A stretch of DNA of 64,000 nt from assembly GCA_017451645.1 (NCBI GenBank), contig JAFTNZ010000022.1:62001-126000 (forward strand). The letters run 5' to 3'. A program made the translations under genes and the position numbers. Positions 18,746 through 28,570 of this stretch are shown in pieces; position 1 is the first letter of the stretch, and every line of letters begins with the position of its first letter. Below the pieces are notes generated by a model. That model did no database searches. It worked only from the letters and a program-made list of their open reading frames with translations, and had not been told where the DNA came from. This DNA comes from Bacteroidaceae bacterium. GTDB lineage: Bacteria > Bacteroidota > Bacteroidia > Bacteroidales > Bacteroidaceae.

Positions 18746-19132
18746 ATGGCAAGAAAAAATATACATCTCGAATACTCCTTCAACAACGTTTCAGGAGGGA
18801 TTTTATGGAACGCTATCAGCAATGCGACGGGACTACAGGCATGGTTGGCCGAGAAAGTGACTTCGGAAGAACGGATTTTCACTTTCGAATGGAGCAAGGA
18901 TGAAGTCCGTCAGGCCGAATGTACCCACTTCCGTACCCACTCTTTCGTCCGTTTCCATTGGTTGGACGATGAAGACCCCAAAAGCTATTTCGAACTGCGC
19001 ATGGAGAACAATGAACTGACCGGTGACTATACACTCATCGTTACAGATTCGGTGGAAGAGGATGAAGTGGAAGAACTGACAGACCTCTGGAACTTGGAGG
19101 TGGCCCAACTACAACGCCAGTGCGGCATCTAA
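18746..19132 (+). CDS. START-like (SRPBCC/AHSA1-type) domain protein
   Basis: This 128-residue acidic protein has the SRPBCC pattern: an early LWNAIS...GLQAWLAEKV helix pair, the strand motif FTFEWSK, then VRFHWLDDED and a long C-terminal helix. This is the single-domain START-like protein found next to LptF/G genes across Bacteroidetes. These folds form a hydrophobic cavity, but no ligand is known here. The ATG at 18746 was chosen because residues before it are not conserved-looking and the start ATGGCAAGAAAAAAT is typical. It is followed after 90 bp by the LptF/G-type gene. Confidence 0.82.
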   Translation: MARKNIHLEYSFNNVSGGILWNAISNATGLQAWLAEKVTSEERIFTFEWSKDEVRQAECTHFRTHSFVRFHWLDDEDPKSYFELRMENNELTGDYTLIVTDSVEEDEVEELTDLWNLEVAQLQRQCGI

Positions 19133-19188
19133 TCTGCATTAAAATAATAAAAATAATAAAAACATAAGGCTGTCTGCCCTTTTTGTAG

Positions 19189-19196
19189 TATTTTTG
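19189..19196 (+). promoter_or_regulatory. -7 element before lptF/G-like gene
   Basis: TATTTTTG, 26 bp before the start codon at 19223. No clear -33 motif. Confidence 0.45.
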
Positions 19197-19222
19197 CCCC
19201 TCGGATTGTATATCTCAGACAA

Positions 19223-21181
19223 ATGCTACGCATAAAGAAGTTAGACATATTCATCATCAAGAGTTTTTCCATGCTTTTGGCGGGTACGTTTTTCGTGTGC
19301 CTGTTCATCTTCATGATGCAGTTTTTATGGAGATACGTGGACGAACTCGTGGGCAAGGGGCTTGAGCTGGGTGTGTTGGCGCAATTCTTTTTTTATTCGG
19401 GCGTTACGCTGATACCCATGTCGCTGCCATTGGCCATACTGCTGGCTACACTCATTACATTCGGCAACTTCGGTGAACGCTCGGAACTCATTGCCATGAA
19501 GGCGGCAGGCATCCCGCTGACAAGGGTGATGCGTCCGTTGGCTGTGATGTCTTTTGTGTTGGCGGGATTGTCGTTCTATTTCCAGAATGTTATAGGTCCG
19601 AGGGCTACCACTGAGCTTTATGCACTCATCTTCTCCATGAAACAGAAATCGCCGGAACTGGACATCCCCGAAGGGGTGTTCTACGATCAGATAGACGGAT
19701 ACAACCTCTATGTGAAGCAGAAAGACAAAGAGAGCGGAATGATGTATGGCGTGATGATTTATGACTTGGCGGATGGATTTGAGAATGCACGTATCATTGT
19801 TGCAGACTCCGGACAGATGGAAATGACGGCAGACAAGAAACACTTGCAACTGCACCTCTACAACGGAGAACAATTCGAAAACCTGCGCTCGCAGAACACA
19901 CGGGCAAAAAATGTTCCCTACAGACGCGAGAGTTTCCGGGAGAAACACTCGCTGATAGCTTTTGATGCCAACTTTAACCAGATGGATGCCGGATACCTGA
20001 GCAGCCAGGCTGCAGCGAAAGACATGGTGACATTGAGCCACAGCATAGACTCCATGACTGCACGCTTCGACAGCATCGGACGGAACTATTACCAGAGTGC
20101 CCGACAGAATGTCTATAAGAAGACGATGCTGACTCCGACTGACTCTATGCTCCTGAAGAATGCTACCACCGCACAGCCTCGCAGCGTCAACATCGACAGC
20201 CTCTACAACGTACAGAGCCTCAGCAAAAAGGAGAGCCTGATTCAGGCGGCACTCGGTAGGGTGCAGGCGCAGACGTCGGACCTCGCCATGAAGAGCTACA
20301 CCACCGCCGATGGCGACAAGAGCATACGCCGCCATAAAAAAGAGTGGTGGGGAAAGATCACCCTCTCGTTGGCCTGCGTCATCTTTTTCTTCATTGGTGC
20401 ACCGCTCGGGGCCATCATACGCAAGGGGGGGCTGGGGATGCCTGTGGTCATTTCTGTCACTCTCTTCATCATCTACTACATTATCGATAATACAGGTACC
20501 AAAATGGCCCGGGAGGGAGAGTTGCAGATGTGGTTCGGCATGTGGATAAGTACCATGATACTGGCTCCCTTCGGTGCATGGCTCACATACAAGGCAAACA
20601 AAGACTCCGTTGTGTTCAACATCGACCTTTACAAGGCTTTCTTCATGAAACTCCTTGCTTTGAGGAACAAACGGCACATCTTCCGTAAGGAGGTGATCAT
20701 CGAAGATCCTGACTACGGTCAGATGGGTGTGCGGTTGGACAACCTTTCCGGCAAATGCAGCGGCTATGCCGCAAAAAAACGGTTTGACCGCCCGCCCAAC
20801 TACCTGCACATATTCACCGCGCAGGGGAAGGATTCTACCATAGAGGGTATCAGCAATGAAATGGAAGACATCATCGAAGAACTGTCGAATACTAGGGATG
20901 CGAATATACTGAGTGCCCTGAACAAATACCCGTTCCTGTCGGCCAATGCGCACAAAAGCCCGTCGGCCTACAGGTGGCTCAACCTGCTGGCAGGCATCTG
21001 TCTCCCTGTGGGCATCGTTATCTATCTGCGCATCTGGAAATTCAGCCGCAGACTTGACAAAGACCTCAAGACCATCGTGGCAACAAACCGCACGATAGGG
21101 CATCGGATTGGAGAAATGGCGGATGGAGGAAGAGCGGTTCGTAAGGATACAGGTGCTGTGTCCGATAGTGTTGACAATTAA
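19223..21181 (+). CDS. LptF/LptG-family lipopolysaccharide transport permease
   Basis: This 652-residue inner-membrane protein fits the YjgP/YjgQ family. There are three helices in the first 110 residues (with [21 protein letters not shown], the cytoplasmic coupling region that contacts the LptB ATPase). A periplasmic beta-jellyroll region follows (about 120-350), then three more helices (about 383-470, starting with [22 protein letters not shown]). It is longer than E. coli LptF/G because of an insertion before the second helix bundle and a C-terminal extension with one more helix near 600. It extracts LPS from the inner membrane for delivery to the outer membrane. ribBA begins 18 bp later, so they are cotranscribed. 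Confidence 0.9.
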   Translation: MLRIKKLDIFIIKSFSMLLAGTFFVCLFIFMMQFLWRYVDELVGKGLELGVLAQFFFYSGVTLIPMSLPLAILLATLITFGNFGERSELIAMKAAGIPLTRVMRPLAVMSFVLAGLSFYFQNVIGPRATTELYALIFSMKQKSPELDIPEGVFYDQIDGYNLYVKQKDKESGMMYGVMIYDLADGFENARIIVADSGQMEMTADKKHLQLHLYNGEQFENLRSQNTRAKNVPYRRESFREKHSLIAFDANFNQMDAGYLSSQAAAKDMVTLSHSIDSMTARFDSIGRNYYQSARQNVYKKTMLTPTDSMLLKNATTAQPRSVNIDSLYNVQSLSKKESLIQAALGRVQAQTSDLAMKSYTTADGDKSIRRHKKEWWGKITLSLACVIFFFIGAPLGAIIRKGGLGMPVVISVTLFIIYYIIDNTGTKMAREGELQMWFGMWISTMILAPFGAWLTYKANKDSVVFNIDLYKAFFMKLLALRNKRHIFRKEVIIEDPDYGQMGVRLDNLSGKCSGYAAKKRFDRPPNYLHIFTAQGKDSTIEGISNEMEDIIEELSNTRDANILSALNKYPFLSANAHKSPSAYRWLNLLAGICLPVGIVIYLRIWKFSRRLDKDLKTIVATNRTIGHRIGEMADGGRAVRKDTGAVSDSVDN

Positions 21182-21199
21182 AAAAACAGACAATGATAT

Positions 21200-22423
21200 A
21201 TGGACGACGACAAACTGAAACAGAATACCATTGAGGAGGCTATCGAGGACTTCCGTGAAGGGAAATTCCTTATCGTGGTCGATGACGAAGACCGAGAGAA
21301 CGAGGGAGACTTCATTGTGGCCGCCGAGAAAATAACTCCTGAAAAGGTCAATTTCATGGTGACTCACGGACGTGGAGTACTTTGTGCCCCGTTGCCCCTG
21401 TCGAGGTGTGAAGAGTTGGGACTGGAACATCAGGTGAGCGACAACACTTCCATACTGGGAACACCGTTCACCATCACAGTCGATAAACTCGAAGGGTGTA
21501 CCACCGGAGTGTCGGCCAAAGACCGGGCAGCCACCATCCTTGCCCTTGCTGACCCCGCCTCTACACCGGAGACTTTCGGACGACCCGGACACATCAGCCC
21601 CCTTTATGCACAAGAAAAGGGAGTGCTCCGACGGGCCGGACACACTGAAGCAGCCATCGATTTGGCCCGATTGGCCGGATTGCGGCCCGCTGCCGCCCTG
21701 ATAGAGATAATGAATGAAGACGGCACGATGGCCCGCATGCCCCAATTGCAAGAAGTGGCCCGCAAACATGGCATCAAAATCATCACCATCCACGACCTTA
21801 TAGCATACCGCCTGCGGCAGGAATCCATCGTTGAACGCGGGGTGGAGGTGGATATGCCCACAGCACACGGACACTTCCATCTGATAGCCTTCCAGCAGAA
21901 ATGCAACGGGCTGGAACACATGGCTCTGATAAAGGGTGAATGGAAAGAGGATGAGCCCGTGCTGGTGAGGGTGCATTCATCGTGTGCCACCGGAGATATC
22001 CTGGGCTCATGCCGGTGTGACTGTGGAGCACAGCTGCACAAAGCCATGGAGATGATAGAACAGGAGGGTAAAGGAGTGGTCGTTTACCTCAACCAGGAGG
22101 GGCGGGGTATCGGACTGATGCACAAAATGCGTGCCTATAAGCTCCAAGAGGAGGGGATGGACACAGTAGATGCCAACCTGCACCTGGGGTTCAAGGCTGA
22201 CGAACGCGACTATGGGGTGGGGGCCGAAATACTCCGCTCCATCGGTGTGCGCAAGATGCGCCTGCTGACCAACAATCCCGTCAAACGCATCGGACTGGAA
22301 GCTTATGGACTGACTATCTCGGAGATAGTCCCCATCGAAATCGCCCCCAACAAATACAACGAACGCTACCTGAAAACCAAGCAAGACCGCATGGGGCACA
22401 GGTTGCACATAAATGACAAATAA
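21200..22423 (+). CDS. ribBA: Bifunctional DHBP synthase / GTP cyclohydrolase II
   Basis: This 407-residue fusion enzyme covers both entry reactions of riboflavin synthesis. The N-terminal half (to about 205) is 3,4-dihydroxy-2-butanone 4-phosphate synthase, with the acidic loop [11 protein letters not shown] (Asp31 region). The C-terminal half is GTP cyclohydrolase II, with zinc ligands Cys262, Cys273 and Cys275 (SSCATGD, RCDCG) and the NQEGRGIGL motif. Both active sites look complete. It starts 18 bp after the LptF/G gene and is followed after 22 bp by an aminotransferase, so all three form one transcription unit. No FMN riboswitch is seen directly upstream. Confidence 0.96.
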   Translation: MDDDKLKQNTIEEAIEDFREGKFLIVVDDEDRENEGDFIVAAEKITPEKVNFMVTHGRGVLCAPLPLSRCEELGLEHQVSDNTSILGTPFTITVDKLEGCTTGVSAKDRAATILALADPASTPETFGRPGHISPLYAQEKGVLRRAGHTEAAIDLARLAGLRPAAALIEIMNEDGTMARMPQLQEVARKHGIKIITIHDLIAYRLRQESIVERGVEVDMPTAHGHFHLIAFQQKCNGLEHMALIKGEWKEDEPVLVRVHSSCATGDILGSCRCDCGAQLHKAMEMIEQEGKGVVVYLNQEGRGIGLMHKMRAYKLQEEGMDTVDANLHLGFKADERDYGVGAEILRSIGVRKMRLLTNNPVKRIGLEAYGLTISEIVPIEIAPNKYNERYLKTKQDRMGHRLHINDK

Positions 22424-22445
22424 TAAATTAAAGAAATAGAACTAA

Positions 22446-23639
22446 ATGAACAACTTATCCAATCGCCTGCAGCGCCTCTCGCCGTCAGAGACGCTTGCCA
22501 TGTCGCAGAAGAGCAACGAGCTGAAGGCTCAAGGCATTGACGTAATCAACCTGAGTGTGGGAGAACCGGACTTCAACACACCGGACCATATCAAGGAGGC
22601 AGCCAAGCAGGCTGTCGATGAAAACTTCTCGCGTTATTCACCCGTGCCGGGATACCCTGCACTGCGCAATGCCATCGTGAACAAACTGAAGAAGGAGAAC
22701 AATCTGGACTATACTGCTGCACAGATTTCATGCTCAAATGGTGCCAAACAGTCTGTCTGCAACGTCATCATGACATTGGTGGGCGAAGGTGACGAAGTGA
22801 TTGTGCCTGCTCCCTATTGGGTGAGCTATCCTGAAATGGTGAAATTGGCGGACGGTACTCCCGTGATTGTACGTGCCGGCATTGAACAGGACTTCAAGAT
22901 TACACCTGCCCAACTGGAAGCAGCCATCACACCGAAGACCAAAGCGCTGATACTCTGCTCGCCTTCGAACCCCACCGGTTCGGTCTATACCAAAGAGGAG
23001 TTGGCCGGATTGGCTGCTGTGTTGTCAAAGCACCCGCAGGTGTACGTCATCGCAGACGAAATCTATGAACACATCAACTATGTGGGCAAGCACGAAAGCA
23101 TCGCCCAATTCCCTGAGATGAAGGAGAACACCGTCATCGTAAACGGTGTGTCGAAGGCTTATGCTATGACGGGCTGGCGCATCGGCTTCATTGCCGGGCC
23201 GGAATGGATAGTGAAGGCTTGCAACAAACTGCAGGGACAATATACCTCCGGCCCCTGTTCGGTGTCACAAAAGGCTGCAGAGGCTGCCTACACCGGCACG
23301 CAGGCTCCGGTAGAGGAGATGCGTCAGGCTTTTGAGCGCCGGCGTAATCTTATCGTGGAGTTGGCCAAGGAGATTCCGGGTTTTGAAGTGAACGTTCCAC
23401 AGGGAGCCTTCTACCTCTTCCCCAAATGTGATTCTTACTTTGGCAAGAGCTACGAAGGACGTACCATTGCCAACGCGGCTGATTTGGCCATGTTCCTGCT
23501 TGAAGTGGGACATGTGGCTTGTGTGGGAGGAGGAGCTTTCGGTAGCCCTGAATGCATCCGCATGAGCTATGCCACTTCTGACGAGAACATTGTGGAGTCC
23601 ATGAAACGAATCAAAGAGACACTGGCTCTGTTGAAATGA
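22446..23639 (+). CDS. Class I/II PLP-dependent aminotransferase (aspartate aminotransferase type)
   Basis: This 397-residue fold-type I enzyme has the pyridoxal-phosphate lysine Lys237 in NGVSKAYAMTGWRIGF, the LSVGEPDFNTP substrate loop near residue 37, the cofactor-contact segment SPSNPTG and the C-terminal IRMSYAT arginine region. These features match subgroup Ib aspartate aminotransferases, which exchange the amino group between aspartate and 2-oxoglutarate. Some relatives also use aromatic acids or prephenate. It is the last gene of the lptF/G-ribBA-aminotransferase run. Confidence 0.92.
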   Translation: MNNLSNRLQRLSPSETLAMSQKSNELKAQGIDVINLSVGEPDFNTPDHIKEAAKQAVDENFSRYSPVPGYPALRNAIVNKLKKENNLDYTAAQISCSNGAKQSVCNVIMTLVGEGDEVIVPAPYWVSYPEMVKLADGTPVIVRAGIEQDFKITPAQLEAAITPKTKALILCSPSNPTGSVYTKEELAGLAAVLSKHPQVYVIADEIYEHINYVGKHESIAQFPEMKENTVIVNGVSKAYAMTGWRIGFIAGPEWIVKACNKLQGQYTSGPCSVSQKAAEAAYTGTQAPVEEMRQAFERRRNLIVELAKEIPGFEVNVPQGAFYLFPKCDSYFGKSYEGRTIANAADLAMFLLEVGHVACVGGGAFGSPECIRMSYATSDENIVESMKRIKETLALLK

Positions 23640-23646
23640 CCTTGGA

Positions 23647-23688
23647 CGAAGGTGTGCCTCATATTCATTTTTTTTAGGCACACCTTCG
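23647..23688 (+). terminator. Strong hairpin with its T-run in the loop
   Basis: CGAAGGTGTGCCT (23647-23659) pairs perfectly with AGGCACACCTTCG (23676-23688). The 16-nt loop ends in eight T residues and nothing T-rich follows the second arm. It starts 7 bp after the aminotransferase stop and lies upstream of the next start. It may end or stabilise the transcript, but is not a standard terminator. Confidence 0.6.
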
Positions 23689-23717
23689 TGCCCTCCCCAA
23701 AAAATGCTATTCAAACC

Positions 23718-25622
23718 ATGAAACAGAAAAACCGACAACAGAACCAGGCCGCTTCGCCGAAAGGTCTTGTGCGGACACAAGCCTTCAGTCGGCAATTGCT
23801 TCAGGCAATGCCTTGGCTTGGTGGGGTATTCTTCACACTTTTTGCAGCTGTCGTACTTGTGGGAATGAACAGTGATTACCTGTTCACAGTGCAGGAACGC
23901 TCGCTGTTTCTGGACAATCCCATCTTTTTTCAAGAACAGACAGCCGTTCCCGGCGGAATCTTTCACTGGGCCGGATGCTACCTCACCCAGTTCTTCTACT
24001 ATCCGGCTTTGGGAAGCGCGTTGCTCATCCTGCTCTGGTTGGGCGCTTACGTCGTGATGCTGAAGGCTTTCCACTTGCGGGGAGGATGGAGTGTCCTTGC
24101 TCTCATTCCCCTCTTTGCCCTGCTTTGCTCTATCGTTGATTTGGGCTATTGGCTCTACAACATCAAGATACAGGGTTACTGGTTCAGCGAGTCGCTGCTC
24201 TTTCTGGCCATGATGTCGGGTGTTTGGGTCAGCCGGAAAATGCATGGGCGGTGGCGTCTCCTCTTTCTGGTGGTGTGGATAGCTGCCGGTTATCCCCTGA
24301 TGGGGTGGTATGCGCTGATGGGGGGAGCAGTGATGGCTATCGCTTATGCCTCGCGCTTGTGCGAAGAACAGAACGAACGATGGCTGTTGCCGTTGCTGGG
24401 CGGATTGCTTATTGTGGCAGTGCCGCTCCTCTGGTATTACTATTTCAATCAGATGCGCCTTGAGGACGCTTGGGTTTACGGTTTTCCCATGTTCCGTGCT
24501 GAAAAGGCCACTTCGTTGATTTCTTCTGCCCCTTTCTTTGTGATAGCAGTTTTTGTTCTGCTGCTGCCTGTTCTTAATCTGAAAGAAGATGGCAGATATT
24601 CGTTGCCTGCTCTCCTGCTCTCCTTTGGTGGTATAGCTGCAGGATGCCTGCTGACACTATGGGCTAACTTTGATGACTACAATTACCATGCCGAGATGCG
24701 GATGTACCGCCATGTAGCAGAGGGGGAATGGGGAAAAGTGCTGGACGAAGCTGCAGCCATTCCCGACAGACCTACCCGCCAAATGGTTATTCTGAAAAAT
24801 ATTGCCCTGATGCATACCGGCGAACTGGGGAAAAGGGCCTGGCATTTCGACAACGGAGGGAGGCTGCCGCACACGCGAGATGACTTGAAGGTACACATGG
24901 TGCAGACTGGCACACCCATGATTTATTACCAATATGGAAAATTCAATTTCGCCACACGTTGGGCTATCGAAAACGGTGTAGAGTTCGGCTTCAAGGTGAA
25001 CGACCTGAAGATTCTGGCGCGCTGCGCCCTGCTGAATGGTGAAATGGAGGTGGCCGACAAATATATCACCCTGTTGGAGCAGACCACTTTCCACACTCGC
25101 GAAGCTGCCATGCTCCGTGAGTTGTACCGGTATCCCGAACGCATAGCTGAGGAGGAGGAGTTCAAGATTCCGATTGAGTTGAATCATCACGACACCAATA
25201 TGCTCGACAGTGACAACGGACTGTGTGAAATCTACTTGCTGCACAACTTCTCCAACACAATGAACATCGACAGCAAGCTCCTGCAGGAGGTGACGCTCAA
25301 CTATGCCATGATAAGCAAGGATATCCAGCTGTTCTGGCCACGTTTCTTCCAATATGCCACGCTGCACAAGGGAGAGCAGATGCCTATCCATTATCAGGAG
25401 GCAGCCTACCTCTATGGAACGCTCGAAAAGTCCTCTTTCATCAACGGGATGCCCTTTGACCGCAAACAGATAGAAATCCGCTACCTCTACTTCCAGAATA
25501 CTGTGCAGGGACATCTCCGGCGGGGACTTTCCGAGCAGCAGGTCGGTGAACTTGTCAGAGCGGAATTCGGTGACACCTTCTGGTGGTTTTATTTCTTCTG
25601 CAACAATGTGAACAGTTATTGA
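23718..25622 (+). CDS. Polytopic membrane protein, DUF6057-like
   Basis: This 634-residue protein has about ten hydrophobic helices in the first 330 residues, then a soluble helical region of about 300 residues (FDDYNYHAEMRMYRHVAEGEWGKV, followed by paired-helix segments resembling TPR-like repeats). This layout matches proteins labelled DUF6057 in Bacteroides. I recognise no catalytic motif. The ATG at 23718 was chosen because upstream codons lie inside the hairpin. The next gene, a TolB-like CxxCH lipoprotein, begins 18 bp after its stop, so the two are an operon. Function is unknown; a membrane-anchored envelope process is the most that context suggests. Confidence 0.72.
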   Translation: MKQKNRQQNQAASPKGLVRTQAFSRQLLQAMPWLGGVFFTLFAAVVLVGMNSDYLFTVQERSLFLDNPIFFQEQTAVPGGIFHWAGCYLTQFFYYPALGSALLILLWLGAYVVMLKAFHLRGGWSVLALIPLFALLCSIVDLGYWLYNIKIQGYWFSESLLFLAMMSGVWVSRKMHGRWRLLFLVVWIAAGYPLMGWYALMGGAVMAIAYASRLCEEQNERWLLPLLGGLLIVAVPLLWYYYFNQMRLEDAWVYGFPMFRAEKATSLISSAPFFVIAVFVLLLPVLNLKEDGRYSLPALLLSFGGIAAGCLLTLWANFDDYNYHAEMRMYRHVAEGEWGKVLDEAAAIPDRPTRQMVILKNIALMHTGELGKRAWHFDNGGRLPHTRDDLKVHMVQTGTPMIYYQYGKFNFATRWAIENGVEFGFKVNDLKILARCALLNGEMEVADKYITLLEQTTFHTREAAMLRELYRYPERIAEEEEFKIPIELNHHDTNMLDSDNGLCEIYLLHNFSNTMNIDSKLLQEVTLNYAMISKDIQLFWPRFFQYATLHKGEQMPIHYQEAAYLYGTLEKSSFINGMPFDRKQIEIRYLYFQNTVQGHLRRGLSEQQVGELVRAEFGDTFWWFYFFCNNVNSY

Positions 25623-25640
25623 TCAGTAAATTGAGAACAT

Positions 25641-27167
25641 ATGAAGACACCTTATTATATATATAGCGACTGGAGTAGATACTTCTGCTTTTGTATCATT
25701 CTGGTATTGACAGGTTGCCAGCATCATCCGTCGGTTCCGACAGAGTTTGCCGATACCGACAGTTTGCCACACATTTATCCGGACTATACGGATGTCACCA
25801 TTCCGGCTAATATTGCTCCGCTCAATTTCATGGCAGCAGATAAAGGGACTGATGCCTGCGTTGCACACTTTACATGGCCGGGGGGGGAGGCTGTTTATGG
25901 GCAGGACAACAAAATAATCATCCCTGCCGGTGAGTGGCGCGATATGCTTGCAGCTGCACGGGGAGGAAGTGTCAGCATCGTACTCTACACCCACTGTGAG
26001 GATGCCGGCAAGTGGACACGACATCGCCCCTTCCGATTTCATGTGTCTGAAGATGAGATTGACCCCTATGTATCCTACCGACTGATTTCGCCCTCCTATG
26101 TGGGATACGAAATGCTGGGAATCTACCAACGGGATCTTACATCGTTTGATGAGCGGACGATCTACAACAATATGCTTGTGTCCGGCGAAAGGGATGGGCA
26201 ATGCATCAACTGCCATTCTTACCAGAACTATGGTACGCGGAATATGCAGTTCCATATGCGCCAGTCGTTGGGAGGGACGATGATTGTCAAGGACGGTGTG
26301 CCCAAAAAGGTGAACCTCAAGACTGACCGCACCATCTCTGCCGGTGTCTATCCCGCTTGGCATCCCACACTGCCCCTTGTGGCCTACTCCACCAACCTCA
26401 CCGGACAGTCGTTCCACACGAAAGACGTGGCGAAGATAGAGGTGCAGGATAGCGAGAGCGACCTCATCCTCTACGATGTGGAGGCCAACACCGTCAGCAC
26501 CATATCGGCAGTAGGGAATGAATTGGAAGTGTATCCGGCATGGAATCCGGATGGCGACACGCTCTATTATGCCTCAGCCCATTTTGTCTTCAATGACAGT
26601 CTTGAGAAAGACTTCGATGCCATCAACCGGTATCAGGAAATGAAATACGACATTTACTGCCGCCCGTTTGACCGAACGACCAAGCGTTTCGGTGAACCCG
26701 ACACTGTCTTCTCCGCATCGGCAGTCGGGCAGAGTGCCACGCTTCCGCGTATCAGTCCTTGCGGGCGCTATTTGCTCTTTGCCATGGGGGGATGGGGATG
26801 TTTTCATATCTGGCATCCCGATGCCGACCTCTACCTGACGGATTTGTATACAGGGGAAACCCGCCCGTTGGAGCAAGTCAACAGTCCGCAGGCTGAAAGT
26901 TATCACTCATGGTCGAGCAACGGGCGGTGGATAGTACTCTCCTCGCGGCGCGACGACGGAAACTATACTCGGCTGTATCTTGCCTACTTCGACCGTCAGG
27001 GGCATGCACATAAGGCTTTTGCCCTGCCGCAGCATTCACCGGAGTTCTATCATCAGTTCTTGCGTAGCTACAATGTGCCCGAATTCATGGTCGAGCCGGT
27101 CAGAATCTCTCCGCAAGAGTTTGCAGCAGCAGCACGGCGTGAGCCTGTCCAAGCGAAAGATGAGTAG
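25641..27167 (+). CDS. TolB-like propeller lipoprotein with a CxxCH haem-type motif
   Basis: This 508-residue protein has a lipoprotein signal (VLTGC) and several PD40/WD40-like blades in the C-terminal half (YPAWHPTLPLVAYSTN, YPAWNPDGDTLYYAS, PRISPCGRYLLFA, HSWSSNGRWIVLSSRR). In the first half CINCH at residues 188-192 is a c-type haem attachment motif, followed by a conserved-looking FHMRQS segment that could supply a distal ligand. Homologous Bacteroides proteins keep this CxxCH motif. The protein should be tethered in the periplasm or outer membrane. It is paired with the DUF6057-like membrane protein and followed by PorT. A redox or sensing role is inference. Confidence 0.8.
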   Translation: MKTPYYIYSDWSRYFCFCIILVLTGCQHHPSVPTEFADTDSLPHIYPDYTDVTIPANIAPLNFMAADKGTDACVAHFTWPGGEAVYGQDNKIIIPAGEWRDMLAAARGGSVSIVLYTHCEDAGKWTRHRPFRFHVSEDEIDPYVSYRLISPSYVGYEMLGIYQRDLTSFDERTIYNNMLVSGERDGQCINCHSYQNYGTRNMQFHMRQSLGGTMIVKDGVPKKVNLKTDRTISAGVYPAWHPTLPLVAYSTNLTGQSFHTKDVAKIEVQDSESDLILYDVEANTVSTISAVGNELEVYPAWNPDGDTLYYASAHFVFNDSLEKDFDAINRYQEMKYDIYCRPFDRTTKRFGEPDTVFSASAVGQSATLPRISPCGRYLLFAMGGWGCFHIWHPDADLYLTDLYTGETRPLEQVNSPQAESYHSWSSNGRWIVLSSRRDDGNYTRLYLAYFDRQGHAHKAFALPQHSPEFYHQFLRSYNVPEFMVEPVRISPQEFAAAARREPVQAKDE

Positions 27168-27231
27168 CTGAAAGGCAATAAAAAAAAGCTCTTCCGCGTT
27201 TAATAAAGAAAATGCAAACTGACAGAGTTAT

Positions 27232-27936
27232 ATGAAACGCTACCTGTTGCTTATCCTCGTGGTTACGCTATCCGTTCTGGTGGTCAACGGACAACAGAGA
27301 CGGGTGCAAAACCGTCCCTATATCGACCAACGTAGGCTGCACTACGGATTTTTCATAGGCTTGCATAGTCAAGATCTTGAATTCGTCAACAACGGTTTCA
27401 TTACCGAGACGGGCGAGTCGTGGTTTGCTGATGTGGCAGAATACAGTCCTGCCTTCCATGTGGGTGTGCTGGCCGAGGCTTGGATTACCCCCAACCTTGC
27501 AGTGCGCGTGCTTCCATCGCTCTATTTCGGACAGCGTGGAGTCGTTTTTCATGAACAATATACCCATGAAGAGCACAGGCAGACGATGAAATCCACTCTG
27601 CTTGCCTGTCCGGTGAATCTGAAATTCAGCGCACCGCGATTTAACAATCATCGCCCCTTCTTTGTGGCTGGTCTCAATCCTACGTTGTCGTTGACCAATA
27701 AGGATAGGCAAGCGCTGCTGTTGAAGAATATGGATTGCTACATTGAGGTGGGGTTGGGGTGTGACTTCTACTTGCCTTATTTCAAGCTGATACCCGAACT
27801 GAAATTCTGTTTCGGTTTGCGTGACTTGTTGGAAACCGACCGTTCGGATTTGACGGACAAGTCGCTGCTGAAATTCACCCACTCAGTCGATAAAACCACT
27901 GCCCGCATGATAATGCTGACATTCTATTTCGAATAG
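27232..27936 (+). CDS. porT: PorT-family outer-membrane beta-barrel protein
   Basis: This 234-residue protein has a cleavable signal peptide and amphipathic strands ending in an aromatic residue (LTFYFE), the rule for outer-membrane barrels. The early segment LHYGFFIGLHSQDLEF, the NGFI turn and the central GVLAEAWITPNLAVRVLPSLYFG closely follow PorT of Porphyromonas gingivalis, a part of type IX secretion and pigment maturation there. In gut Bacteroides PorT is kept even where the full type IX system is absent, so its role here is open. It follows the TolB-like gene by 64 bp. Confidence 0.82.
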   Translation: MKRYLLLILVVTLSVLVVNGQQRRVQNRPYIDQRRLHYGFFIGLHSQDLEFVNNGFITETGESWFADVAEYSPAFHVGVLAEAWITPNLAVRVLPSLYFGQRGVVFHEQYTHEEHRQTMKSTLLACPVNLKFSAPRFNNHRPFFVAGLNPTLSLTNKDRQALLLKNMDCYIEVGLGCDFYLPYFKLIPELKFCFGLRDLLETDRSDLTDKSLLKFTHSVDKTTARMIMLTFYFE

Positions 27937-28006
27937 CTTTCCGCCTCTGAAACATCTTCTGAAAGGAGAAAAAGCAGGCTTTTAGTGAAGAATAAAGTGG
28001 AAATAA

Positions 28007-28038
28007 TTTGGCTATCTGACAAATAATTAGTTACTTTG
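28007..28038 (+). promoter_or_regulatory. Promoter of rplS
   Basis: TTTG (28007-28010), a 20-bp spacer and TTACTTTG (28031-28038, one change from TAnnTTTG). Confidence 0.75.
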
Positions 28039-28123
28039 CACCCGCTTTCGCGCAATCGCTGCCAAAACGACGAGAGTTTGGTATGTTGCGTAGTAACGAT
28101 CAAACAATTTAATAATAAAAACA
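28039..28123 (+). promoter_or_regulatory. rplS leader with hairpin
   Basis: The 85-nt untranslated leader contains GTTTG (28076-28080) that pairs with CAAAC (28101-28105), with an inner GTT/AAC pairing. Ribosomal protein leaders that bind the protein itself exist for L19 in other groups. Whether this one does is untested. Confidence 0.4.
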
Positions 28124-28477
28124 ATGGATTTAATTAAAATTGCAGAAGAAGCATTTGCTACCGGTAAAGAGCATCCTTCGTTCAAGGCTGGCGACACTGT
28201 TACTGTAGCATATCGTATCGTTGAGGGTAACAAGGAGCGTATCCAGATGTATCGCGGTGTTGTTATCAAAATTTGCGGTCACGGAAACAAGAAGCGTTTC
28301 ACTGTACGCAAAATGTCTGGAACAGTGGGTGTGGAACGTATCTTCCCCCTCGAATCTCCGGCTATCGACAGCATCACTGTTAACAAAATCGGTCGTGTAC
28401 GCCGCGCTAAGTTGTATTACTTGCGTAAACTCACCGGTAAGAAGGCCAGAATTCAGGAAAAGAGAGTCAATGCATAA
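28124..28477 (+). CDS. rplS: 50S ribosomal protein L19
   Basis: This 117-residue protein has the L19 signature: [29 protein letters not shown] near residues 22-50, and [21 protein letters not shown]. The end [18 protein letters not shown] is the conserved C-terminus that contacts 16S and 23S rRNA at the subunit interface. Single gene with a consensus promoter and a strong terminator. Length is normal for Bacteroidetes. Confidence 0.98.
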   Translation: MDLIKIAEEAFATGKEHPSFKAGDTVTVAYRIVEGNKERIQMYRGVVIKICGHGNKKRFTVRKMSGTVGVERIFPLESPAIDSITVNKIGRVRRAKLYYLRKLTGKKARIQEKRVNA

Positions 28478-28500
28478 TCGACAAAACTGTTTTCGAGATA

Positions 28501-28542
28501 AAAAGGGAGCGCGTCAGTTAACAACTGATGCGCTCCTTTTTT
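28501..28542 (+). terminator. Terminator between rplS and convergent peptidase gene
   Basis: GGAGCGC-g-TCAGTT (28506-28519) pairs with AACTGA-t-GCGCTCC (28523-28536), followed by six T. The A-run before the left arm lets it also serve the minus-strand gene. Confidence 0.92.
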
Positions 28543-28570
28543 ATATTGATGCCATGGAGCTGGAAGATTG

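Noticed and set aside
21182-21199. FMN riboswitch before ribBA
   Set aside because: Only 18 bp separate it from the LptF/G gene, far too short for the aptamer.
19325-21976. Minus-strand open frame of 883 codons opposite the LptF/G and ribBA genes
   Set aside because: It crosses two clear plus-strand genes with catalytic motifs and has no family features itself.
27191-27200. CTTCCGCGTT identical to one arm of the hairpin at 11853 and 13059
   Set aside because: The second arm is missing here, so it is at most a decayed fragment and may be chance.
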